From Hymenopellis radicata (lineage: Eukaryota; Basidiomycota; Agaricomycetes; Agaricales; Physalacriaceae), in the NCBI GenBank assembly GCA_015501595.1, contig JADNRX010000157.1, positions 55,423 to 119,422 on the forward strand: a stretch of DNA of 64,000 bases, in the 5' to 3' direction. Below, piece after piece: positions 35,521 to 45,305 of the stretch. The notes beneath the pieces were generated by a model. The model made no database searches. It was not told the origin of the DNA and saw only the letters and a list, made by a program, of their open reading frames with translations. Numbering within the stretch: the stretch's first letter is position 1; each line of letters opens with the position of its first letter. Both the position numbers and the translations under genes were made by a program.

Positions 35521-36477
35521 CTAGTGTAATGAGGGACGTTCGAAGGAGGTGGCTGTAAATGGAAGTTGGGTTATTCTCAAATTATATTTGATGGCAAGTA
35601 CATAAGAACGAAGATCCTCCAAGGGCCTAGTACACTGAATCTTGTTGAACAGAAAGTACGGGTCTACCAACATGTTCGCGGGTAACCAGGACATGCCCAG
35701 GACCCAAACATCCGAAACATTGTGTTGAATGCCATTATGTCGCAGTTCTCTCTCGGGAACACGGTTTAGTTGTCGGCAGATTCCAGCATTCTTCAAGGTC
35801 GCCGCCATTGTGAATAGAGTAAATTGGTGCTCGTTACTTCGTTCAAGCACGAGACGATGATAAGGGATCAAAGCAACACAATCAGCACCGTAAGATCGCA
35901 AGAATGGTGTTCGCAATTTGCTTGAGAACATAAAAGCGGTGTCTAACGCAGAAGACGAGGGGCCTTCCATCATTCGAACAGTGCAACGTACAACGTAGTC
36001 CTCGGTTATTTATGGACGAATGTGGCGTAACCAGTGAGAGCACTGGAATGGTCATAGTCTCTACTTGATCCTTTCCGATAAAATGAAGTCGTTAGCTGCT
36101 ACATCGTTCCAAATATACACTGAGCGCCCATAAATGGAGTCGACATCCCATGCTGCTGGATGTAAGCGCTGGCACCTCAACTTGAACTTGAAGTGATCCT
36201 GCAACATGCTGTGTAGGACTCCCTGCGTCTCCACGGAGAGGCCGGGGTCACTGTGCGTAGCACCTCCTCTTGGAGTGCTTATGAGACGAAAGAGGTGGCA
36301 TCGCCAAGTTGAAGCCAGTGGTTGTGGTATCGAACTGCAATGCTTCAGAATCCAGTCCGGGCTGCGTGAGCAGATGATAGGATCCAGACCGAGTAACCCT
36401 TGCAGATTGCAATCATATTGCCAGTTGAGACAAGGATTATAATGCCAGTTTAGACAAGGTAATGCCCACAGATCCAT
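35521..36477 (-). CDS. Poorly supported minus-strand ORFs (hypothetical)
   Basis: Two open stretches, 35521-35973 and 36061-36477, look protein-like but lack a secure start or any known domain. The first contains YGADCVALIPYHRLVLER, DVWVLGMSWLPANMLVD and YVLAIKYNLRITQLPF. The second contains LLGLDPIICSRSPDWIL and AWDVDSIYGRSVYIWNDV. They could be separate exons of one gene, since an acceptor-like CTTCAG precedes the ATG at 36475-36477, or pseudogene remains. I give no function. Confidence 0.3.
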
Positions 36478-37673
36478 CTGAAGACGATGGACGATCTCAC
36501 TGAGCTGACCAGTTTCCTACAGACGACTGTCCTCGCAGGTCCGTTCGAGTAAGACCGCGTAGAGTCAGAGATAGCACGAAAGTGTAATTTGGCACAAACA
36601 AGGTAGACGATGTTTGTCTTGACTGACGTAGAAGCATCAAATAACATCAAGACTGTGGCGCTAATATCCGAGTACTTACAGGTAAGGCGTGGGAATGAAG
36701 AGAGAAACGGATGAGCTGACGACGCAAACAGAGATTGTAAAGTGTCCTAGAACATAGCACGAACAGCTAGCTAGTCGGATTCGTTAGTTCGTTGATGATG
36801 GTGGAAAGTAAAAAGATGTGTCACATTTGTTTGCGTTGTGACAGACTTCGATCGCTCTGTTTTTTCTGGATCTCCAATACAACCCAAGCCCAGTTTTTTA
36901 TTGACACTGTTCCATCTACGCCGCAAACCAGCGGTGCTGAAGCCTGAATCAGAAGAACCATGCCTGCTTTCAGCTCAACTTAGACGCTTTGCTCAGAGGA
37001 AAGTTGGCGAATACTAATCAACTTCCTTCGCGTGTTGCGGTCTTTTTGGCCACGTACAAACTTCCGCTATCATTATGACTTATTCCTTATTGAGGCCTGC
37101 ACAAGTGTGCGATGTCAGCCTTTGAATATGGCTACCATCTCTGACTCTTCTGTGGTACACTTGTACCGAATCTCGCTGTAAGTAAGGTCAGTGCCCATCT
37201 CATCCAATTGCCGTTGCTTTTGAAATCGTTCCGTTCATGTATTGTTCCCAATAAATTGCGGAACCGGGACATACTAGGCGGCCCGTTACTTACTTGCGAT
37301 CAAGTCGAAGGCTTACCAAGTAGTATGGAAGGAAGGCATCAATGATGATGCGCTAGTGGAGCTGTCCGAGTCACCAGGATCATTTGGAGTCTGTGTTTGC
37401 ATCGAGCTGCTATCGTATAAATGGCTAAGCGTACTGAGGCAAGTTTGGAAGGAAGATCCGATGAAAGTGTCAACAAGCTATTTATAGAGTCATTGAGCTT
37501 CGGGCCGAGGACGCACAAACCTCGGAACCAACGCTCCGAACGCCACGTGTATGACGTCACCATATCGGACCTGTAACCAACCGCCTGCCCGATCGAGTTA
37601 CTATTGCTTCCCGACCACCACAACCTCATCGTACCTCCGTGGAACCTGCGCTCGACCTATACCCCGGCTCCGA
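36478..37673. other. Intergenic region of 1.2 kb; CACGTG and TGACGTCA near its right end
   Basis: No gene is recognised across 36478-37540. Close to the phosphatase gene lie a perfect E-box CACGTG (37544-37549) and a perfect CRE-type palindrome TGACGTCA (37552-37559), only two bases apart. That arrangement suggests bHLH and bZIP input to the phosphatase promoter. Confidence 0.45.
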
Positions 37674-39115
37674 ATGGTAATTTTCATGTCCATACCCACA
37701 GACAGCGTGAGCGAAGTAGTTCCGAGCAAAATATGGCTGGGCAAGTGCGTTAATTCAGCTGTGCCACACGTCTCTTTCGTTCTTACTCTGACCCAATTCT
37801 AGCCTTGCATCGACCTCAAATTCTACTGTCTCTACGCTGGGATAACGCATGTGCTCTCTGTTTGTCCTGACCCGATTGAGGACCTGAAGGTGGGAATTGA
37901 ACATCTGCGCATAGAGGTCGAAGACCACGAATGTGCAGACCTGCTCTCCCATCTCCCCCGCGCGGTTTCATTCATACAAGATGCGCTTGACGGCGGCGGG
38001 AGAGTCTTAGTTCATTGCAGGATGGGCATCTCCCGCAGTGTGACGGTCCTCGCTGCATGGTGTACGTCCGTTCTTCTCCCGAAACTCAATTGAAAGATTT
38101 ACATTCTATATATACAGTGATCCAGATGAATGCCGCCACCCCGTCAGCTGCGATCATCATCATACGCAAAGCACGGCCGATGGCGCGTCCAAACTACGGT
38201 TTCCTGATGCAGCTGGAGGCGTTCTACGCTGGCATTTCGACGACGACATCTGGCACTTCCACGCCCGGGTCATGCCCGCCCTCTCCATGCACATCACTAT
38301 CTGGGCTGTCAAAGAGACTTACACTGGCGCGGAAGCCTGCTTGGAAAAAGAAAGCCGCCACATTTCTATCATACTTGGCAGACACAACGCCGATCATCCC
38401 GGACACGCTCTATCTCAGCAGGTTACGCGTGTTTCTGTTCACATAGACAATACTACACGCTCATGTTCTATTTCCTTTCGCAGTGAATTTCCCAAGGACG
38501 CGATCATGGCAGAGTCGTTGCTGGCGGAGCTCGGTATTGAGCGCGTATTGGTCGTGGGCGAATCCGTCCTACCATTACCATGCCAAGTGAAAACATTTAC
38601 CGGTACTGAAGAGGATCCAGTGACATGTGTACAATTCATAAAAGGAGTAACCTTGGTCTACTCAAAGGTTGAGGCACGAGCGTGTGTCGTTGTCGGGGCA
38701 TTTTGTGAGTTATTCTCGCTCCACGTATCCATATCCTCAACTTTGCCTAGTAATGGCCACTCAAAAATTTTCGGCTTCCTCTGCTATATGCGAGTTACAA
38801 AAAGCGCTTCCTCTCTTCGAGCCCAGTCCGAGTGTCAGGCGGGCGTTGGATACATTTGCTGCGTCACGCTCGCCACCCTCCGCGCCGGTGTCCTCTACTA
38901 GCACTAGCATTAACACCCTAGCCGCGCCGTCTCCGTCGTCCTCAAGCATTATATATGACTCACTGTCTTCCCCTTCACAAGAGCGCGAGTTTAAATGGCC
39001 CAGGTCCCGGGGTAAATCCGTAGCGTCTTCTCCGCTCTCACTCATCCGCTCCTTGTTCGTCCTATTTTCCTGCCTCGCACGAGGACATCATGACATCCCC
39101 GAAACCGACACATGA
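37674..39115 (+). CDS. Dual-specificity protein phosphatase, two DSP-like modules
   Basis: The first module is a standard dual-specificity phosphatase: VPSKIWLGNLASTSN, LGITHVLSVCPDP, IEVEDHECADLLSHLPRA, catalytic loop VLVHCRMGISRSVTVLAAW (HC-x5-R with C and R present, about 38010-38060). After an intron, ARPMARPNYGFLMQLEAF gives the typical helix. A linker with basic stretch (ARKPAWKKKAATFLSYL) leads into a second module-like region: ELGIERVLVVGESVLPL, EARACVVVGAFLMATQKF, SSAICELQKALPLFEPSPS. The HCxxGxxR loop is not present there. I chose the ATG at 37674; an in-frame ATG at 37551 overlaps the CRE element. The C-terminus is Ser-rich; the neighbouring frame (39090-39278, SAHLLSESGVDVSAFGDTL) may be a further exon. 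Substrates unknown. Confidence 0.78.
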
Positions 39116-39814
39116 TGACCTTACGATGCTTTCTGCCCACTTGCTTAGTGAGAGTGGGGTCGATGTTAGTGCATTCGGAGACACATTGAGGGGCATTAGT
39201 AGAATTGGTATTGGAGAGAAGGTAGCGCGAGAGGGAGATGGAGGAGCAGGGCAAGGCGTGGTAGAGGTGCTTGCATAGCCGGATTGCACTGATTACGGTA
39301 ATATCTTGCACTAATTTTATGCCATGCTTTACACGTGTGAAGGGTTGCAATGTTAGACTCACAACGCCACGTACTAGCTTTTGATCACGCGCACACAGCT
39401 CTGCCAGTATCCCGCTTCAGGTGAATAGAATACTTCAGAGTGCTCATGCGAGATGTCATTGTCGGTGATTGTCCGGAGTCACCATTTGACAAGTCCAGGC
39501 GTAGTTCGCCTCTCCACTCCAGCTCGCGCTTCAGATAGGCGGCTAGATGAGAACGTACCGTGAGAGGCTGAGAAGGGATAAAGTCGGTGGGAGGCGCGAT
39601 GGCTGGCACCTGCTGGCACTCCTGGAAGACGTTCGAAAGGAGGTGTTAACGGAGTGGTGGGAACGTCAGATGCTGAGACTCGTAGTGAATCGGCCCCTCG
39701 CAAGCTTCCTGGGCGTGACAAGCCCAGTCTCCTCGATGTCTTTGCAGGGCGTTCCTCGTCGTCACTCAGCGTTGACGTCCGCTTGATTTGGGGTTCGTGT
39801 ACGCGTGGTTTTTT
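39116..39814. other. Low-confidence coding debris
   Basis: 39090-39278 (+) may be a last exon of the phosphatase gene. 39547-39786 (+) has a protein-like stretch (WHLLALLEDVRKEVLTEWWE) but no identifiable family. Nothing firm is called. Confidence 0.35.
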
Positions 39815-40021
39815 TTGTGTCTGGCACCTAGGTATCCGGAGGATGAGCTAGCGCGTCGCTTCTTTGCGATGAGGTGTAGAGGTTGGGTTAGAGCCAGGAC
39901 AAAAGTACATTTTCGAAGATACTGTGCTGATGGACGAAGAGCTACGAGGCGACGTCCTCCAACTTCGAGAACAGGGTGCGGGAGAATAAGTCAACTCGTA
40001 CTAGAGGTGAGCCATCATCGG
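39815..40021 (+). pseudogene. Relic interrupted by the Helitron-type insertion (left part)
   Basis: Closely resembles 54050-54250: shared words are GATGAGCTAG, TGCTGATGGACGAAGAGC, CCTCCAACTTCG, GAACAGGGTGCGGGAG and GAGCCATCATCG. In the other copy the frame reads EEFIFEETVLMDEERNDD. The match stops abruptly at 40021 and resumes at about 49125, so the relic is split by a 9.1-kb insertion. Stops interrupt the frame in this copy. Family unknown. Confidence 0.65.
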
Positions 40022-40035
40022 ATTCCAGAGTAAGA

Positions 40036-40072
40036 TATAAATAGGCACGAGCGAAGCGAGTGTCTATTTATA
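40036..40072. repeat. Stem-loop at the left end of the insertion
   Basis: TATAAATAG (40036-40044) pairs with CTATTTATA (40064-40072), with further pairing CAC/GTG inside. It starts 15 bases after the host-relic match ends, so it is probably a terminal or subterminal hairpin of the element. Confidence 0.6.
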
Positions 40073-40267
40073 GAACTCTGGCCTTTACTGGGCTTTTCAG
40101 CTTCCGAAACGGTATCACTTATCTACAATCTAATCAGAATCTAATCGTTTCCGTTCCGACTGTCTGCCTCGCGATCCGGCGATCGGGCCGTGATCCTGAG
40201 TACGCGTAAGCGTTCTCGGCCTCTCTCTGCTCTCTCCACCATGGACCATCGACCACGACACGTCGCT

Positions 40268-41070
40268 CGACTTCAAGTCGGCGGCGATAGCTCGACTTCA
40301 CGTCGGCGGCCACGACACCGGCGCTCGACTTCGAGTCGGCGTTGTTGGACATTGGAGACAATTTGTCTCCAAGGAGACGGCGACGCCAACAGGACCGCAG
40401 CGAGGACAACAGCGAGGACGCCACGGCTACGACGACGACGACGAAATTAGGAGGAGGAGGAGGAGGAGGAGGAATGGAGAAGGAGGATAGGGCCACATCG
40501 CGGTCGATGCGATGTGAAGAGTCGTCATTCATGTCGCATCCTCCTAGGGCTCGCTTGGTACGTCTTTGTTTTTCTACAACATAGCCATACTAACCGGGCT
40601 TCTCTAGAATCTGCAATCCGCAGCTTGCTGTGCAGTCTCCTCGCTCGCGCCCTTCTCCTTGCCCGTACGCTCTCCACCCGTCTTGTCCTCCCGCTCGCCA
40701 GGTGTCATGCACGCTGGTAGCCCCCGCGCAATTGCTCGGGGGTCGCCAACGCGCATGAAAACATGTACCCGGGTGTGGTGTGGGCTCCTCGGCATGGAAG
40801 AGGGTACTCGCAAGTCAAGTCGACGCCGGACTCGACTACCAACTTCGAACACCGCGGGACACCCGTGCTATTCTGACGACGCGCCGAGGAGGATGACGAA
40901 CTGAGGATGACGACATCGACAACGACACGTCGCAGCTGTAATACCTCCGCACAAGGGTGCCGTGCCTCAGAGGCCTCAACTGCTGAGCCCACGCACTGTC
41001 GTGTTCTCTCATGCACAGCTGAGTGTCCCCGTGCCATTGCCCGGGGATGCTCACTGAGCATGAAACTGGT
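40268..41070. repeat. Array of short palindromes and a duplicated 60-base module
   Basis: Three near-identical palindromes CGACTTCAAGTCG, CGACTTCACGTCG and CGACTTCGAGTCG lie at 40268, 40293 and 40326. TTGGAGACAA-T-TTGTCTCCAA lies at 40352-40372. A GGA-repeat runs at about 40449-40473. A hairpin-bearing module appears twice in direct orientation: about 40705-40765 (CCCCGCGCAATTGCTCGGGG) and 41009-41070 (CCCCGTGCCATTGCCCGGGG), each flanked by TCATGCAC and GCATGAAA. ORFs through here are low-complexity consequences of the repeats and I call none. Confidence 0.7.
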
Positions 41071-41149
41071 AGTTGTACCACACTCTTCATGTACTCTAAT
41101 ACAACCAAATACATGTACTCCTATTTACCTCTCTTGACCTTATACCACC

Positions 41150-43959
41150 ATGTCGTCCAAATCTGTTTCAAGCCCCTCTCCGTGTGATCACGCTGCACCA
41201 TGTGGCGGTGCTGGGGAAGATGACATCATCACTTCAGTCGGACTGACAGACTCCTCTGAGCTGTCGCCCCATACTCCATTTGAGAACATGACCATACGTC
41301 ATGACCCAACGCGTGTTATCAACCCGTTGGACTATGCTCCATATGAGTATCTACCATATGTAGAAGAACGATTCACTCCATATGAGTGTATGCCATATGC
41401 AGATGTTATATTGACTCAATCTGAGTATCTGCCATATGCAGTTGATTCTGTCTTATTAACGGAGAATATGCTTTACGGACAAAGGCCCTTAAGCCGACTT
41501 GAAATTTTGTTACACCGAGTTCAAATAATACAAGACACCAACTATGGCTGCATTAATGAATATTATCTACCAAATAAAATATTTTGGAATATTCATAATA
41601 TTCAACAACAAACTATATTCTATACAAGTCATATGCAAATTCAAGCCTATATCGCTTCCACTTTATTTTATTTTATTTTATTTATGAGTATTATATTTTT
41701 AAATGCACCTTTACTTAAAAATAATAATATTTTTAGAAAAGAACATCTTGGAGGCGGACAACGTCGTATTCTACTCACAGAAGATATTATTAAAAATCAG
41801 GGTGATCAGAAAAAACTATTTGAATTAATAGATTATATTAATCTAGATACAGAAAAGTTAAAATATAAAGATAATAACCACGAATATGATTATATTGATC
41901 TACCTTTTGAGAGTTTATTAGATCATTTAACAAAACCTTGGCTTTTAAAAATCTCTAATTTACATCAAATTAAATGGACATATGCAAGACTTAATAAAAA
42001 AGAAATAATTGAAACAATGCTTTCTCATGTATGTACTAAAAAATGTGGCACTTATGTAGCTATTCTAAAAGCTGCACAAAAACAGAACTTTGATCAAAAA
42101 CGTCAAAAAGATAGACAAAGATATAAAGAACAGAAGGAATTTAATAATGTTCAACGGATTTCAACACACAATCAAAAGGGACAATTACGAAATTACCAAT
42201 ATATTGAAAGTCAAAATGCTGATGCCAAATTTCCTGGAAAGCCTATTAGTGATAAACAGATTCGTTCAACTATACGAAATATGTATGCTGATATGCTGCC
42301 TTCAAAGATAGAAGAGGCAGGTTGTGCATGTTGTGCTCAATTATGTTTAAAAACTAAAATGAGTCCTATTCAGAAAATTAAAAATTATTTAGATATTTTA
42401 GATGTTGATGGTGTTACTAGAAAGTATCGAGAATCATCTAAAGATCCATTAGAGTCAATAAAAGGTCCCGTTTTAGTACCAAATTGTGACTTAATATGTA
42501 ATGCATGCCGTGCACAACTTCGTATTGGAAAAGTGCCTAATAATGCATTAGCTACAGGTTTGTGGCTAGGAGAAGTACCTGACGTTTTGAAGAACTTGAA
42601 TTATCTAGAACAGATTCTTGTATCACGTCTACGACATAATACTAATTTTATTAAAGTCAATGCAACTAGTTATCGTAAAATGGTAGCTCACTGTGTATCA
42701 TGGGAGAATCCAATGCCTGAATTATATCAAGCACTACCTCCTTCACGTGAAGAATTACAAGATCTTCTTGTAGTTTTTTTTGTTGGTCCTCGTAAGCCTG
42801 ATATTAGTGACTTTGTAAAATTACCATTAATCGTACGTCACGATGTTGTAATGAAGGCTTTAGATTTCTTAGTTATTAATCACCCTGGTTATTTTGATTG
42901 TAAAATATCACCTGAAAATTTGAATACTTATAAAGATGATGAGATAAGTGTTAATACTGTATGGATTCCTAAAGATGCTGGAACTACAACAACCGTCGAT
43001 CCTAGTCAACATGAAGGTCGTGAACGTGAAGAGGAAAAACAAAATTGGGAATACGGTACACAGCAAGTCTATATGGATGTGGAAAAATGCCCATTTGTTA
43101 TGTCAGGTCTTATGGGAAAAGAATATGATGATATGAGCTTTGAGCAGCGTAAAAGTGCAGCTTTCGAATGGTTTAATAATAATCGAGGTGTATTAGCAGT
43201 TGGTCATCAAGCGGAGCCTTATTCATTAAAAGATCCAGATATCTATTCTTTAATGTTTCCTTGGTTATTTCCTTATGGAACAGGAATGTTAAATAGTACA
43301 CATTTAAAATGGTCAAAACATGTAAAGTGGCTACTGATGTATCATGATAAACGTTTTCAGAAGGATTCTAACTTTCCATTCGCCGTATTCAGTCATCATC
43401 TTATGAAACAAACATCTTCAGCAGGTTTTCTACTTACTGAAAAACCAAAGTTTGATGAAATTAGTAAACGGCTTCTAAATCTTAATCCAAAAGTTATTCA
43501 ACGTATGAGTGATACCTTAAGAACAGAAGGAACATTCAAGCCAATAACATCTGAAGAAAAAGATGCATATCAAGTTATTCGTGATTTAGATTTAGTGGCT
43601 GGAAAAGTTGATAGTTCACTTACAGGTAAAAAATATGCTCGAAATGAATTATGGTCCCTGATGATGTCTGAAGGTGCACCAACGTGGTATGTAACTTTAA
43701 CTCCTTCTGATTTTAATCATCCTCTTTGTTTTTATTGGGCTACTGAAGGCATAAAATATGAATTAGAATTTAACTTAACAAAAGATGCACGAAAGGTACT
43801 TGTGCTTGATAATCCTGTAGCAGGTGCTCGTTTTTTTAATTTTATGGTTGAAATGTTTATAAAACATATCTTGGGAGTTGATGGTCCTCCGGGTAGTGGT
43901 GTATTCGGAGATGTCTCATATTACTATCACTTGGTTCATAGTCAGCTTTTTTCAGTGTA
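41150..43959 (+). CDS. Helitron polyprotein, N-terminal part (DUF6570-like and Rep start)
   Basis: 936 codons from ATG 41150. Residues 60-105 contain three copies of a short repeat (YEYLPYVEERF, YECMPYADVIL, SEYLPYAVDSV). Cysteine pairs CACCAQLC and LICNACRAQLR, followed by NNALATGLWLGEVPDVL and LEQILVSRLRHNTNFIK, match the region that precedes Rep in basidiomycete Helitrons (DUF6570). From about residue 680 the helitron-like N domain is clear: DPDIYSLMFPWLFPYGTG, GAPTWYVTLTPSDFNHPL, FFNFMVEMFIKHILGVDG, GVFGDVSYYYHL. The frame ends at a TAA immediately after a CAGTGTA direct repeat, where a 247-base insertion starts. Codon use is AT-rich. Confidence 0.85.
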
Positions 43960-44206
43960 AAAAAGTCTATAAATATGAAAAATATTTACAGTGTATTTTC
44001 AGAAGTAATTTCAATATTTTTACAGACATAATTTCACCGAAATTTTACTCTTAGCTAAAATTATCATGTAAATTTCTTGAATAGGACAAAAGTTGTTGAA
44101 AATGCTCGAAAATTTCCACTGAAAGAAAACTAAAAAATTACTGAAAAAAAATTACATACTTTCAGATCAATTAACACTGAAAATAGTTGGCTTAACATCC
44201 AGTGTA
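43960..44206. mobile_element. 247-base insertion inside the Rep domain, flanked by CAGTGTA
   Basis: CAGTGTA occurs at 43953-43959 and again at 44200-44206. Removing the 247 bases between the ends of these copies joins the upstream frame (ending HSQLFSV) to the downstream frame (YANNEEQGRKTIHTHAML) exactly in phase, as expected for an insertion with a 7-base target duplication. The insert is noncoding and AT-rich, with TTTTCAGTGT-like words in both orientations near its ends. An alternative is an intron using GTCAGC at 43941 and the AG at 44202, which would also keep frame. Confidence 0.6.
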
Positions 44207-45305
44207 TGCTAATAATGAAGAGCAAGGCCGTAAAACAATTCATACACATGCTATGCTTTGGATCAAGTCAGCAAAGTCACCACAGGAAGTTAAGGAAAGA
44301 TTAATTGCGAAGGACTCTAAATTTCAAGAAGAACTTATTGCTTATTTAGAATCAGTACATCAAGGTCATCTGATGGATGAAGCTAACTTACCTGAAACTA
44401 AAAAAGAAATTGATGAACTTAATAAAACTCCAGGCTTTGAGCATCCTTTACATCGTAATTTCGATCCACCTCCTGAGGAATGTGAAGCTCATGAAGATAC
44501 AGAGGATAACTGTGATGATTGTAAAGGAATATCAGTTTGGACAAAATATTATCGTAAAACAGTAAATTGGGTATGTGCTCTCTTAAATTATCACAAATGC
44601 TATCCTGATTATGATAAAAATGGAAAATTGAAAAAAAGTAAAGATGGTAAAGGATGTCGAGAAAATAAATATAAGCAATGTAAAGCGCATATGCCCAGAG
44701 ACTTATTTAAAATTACAATCGTAACAGACGATGGATATATACACTTGAAACATGATGAAGAATATATGAATAATATTTCTCCTCCTTTGACTTTTTGTTT
44801 TGGGACGAATACAGATGTTACTTCACTCAAATCAGGCACTGCTGTCAAAGCTGTAATTATGTATGTTTCAGAATATATTGTAAAACCAATGTTGAAAACA
44901 TATGTTATTTTTGATGTTATTAAGTCTATCTTTTCCTCAAATAGTGAGATTTTATCTGGTACATTATCAGATACAGAAAAAGCAAGACGATTATTAGTTA
45001 AAATTGTTAATAAATTATCTGCTAAAATGGAAATTGGAGCCCCTTTTATTATGTCATACTTGTTGGGATTTCCTGATCACTATACTAATGCACGCTTCTC
45101 TCTTTTTTATTGGGGATCTTATGTTGCAAATGTGCGTTTAGATTTAGATCCTACAAATGCTACTGAAGGAAAAGGAGCTAAGGTTATTTTGAGAAAGGTA
45201 AAAGGACGAATTGTAGCACGATCACTAGTTGACGATTATAAGTTTCGCCCTGTTGAGATGGAACACATGACATTATATGATTTTAAACGACGATGTGTTT
45301 ATTAA
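44203..45305 (+). CDS. Helitron Rep domain (HUH and Tyr motifs)
   Basis: Continues the polyprotein after the insertion. EEQGRKTIHTHAMLWIK holds the HUH metal site (His-Thr-His, codons at 44241-44249). Then come CDDCKGISVWTKYYRK, CRENKYKQCKAHMPRDL, and the tyrosine motif YVSEYIVKPMLK (about 44860-44895), where the two Tyr residues are the candidate nucleophiles for nicking and joining DNA in rolling-circle transposition. FIMSYLLGFPDHYTNARF and VEMEHMTLYDFKRRC follow as in other RepHel proteins. The frame ends at 45305. The helicase frame overlaps it by 29 bases, one base out of register, so a frameshift lies near 45300. Confidence 0.85.

Noticed and set aside
35521..36477. A single confident gene from the two minus-strand ORFs
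   Set aside because: No reliable splice path or domain joins them; listed only as low-confidence ORFs.
40604..41061. ORFs sharing a PRAIARG peptide
   Set aside because: The shared peptide is only translation of the duplicated hairpin module; no gene evidence.
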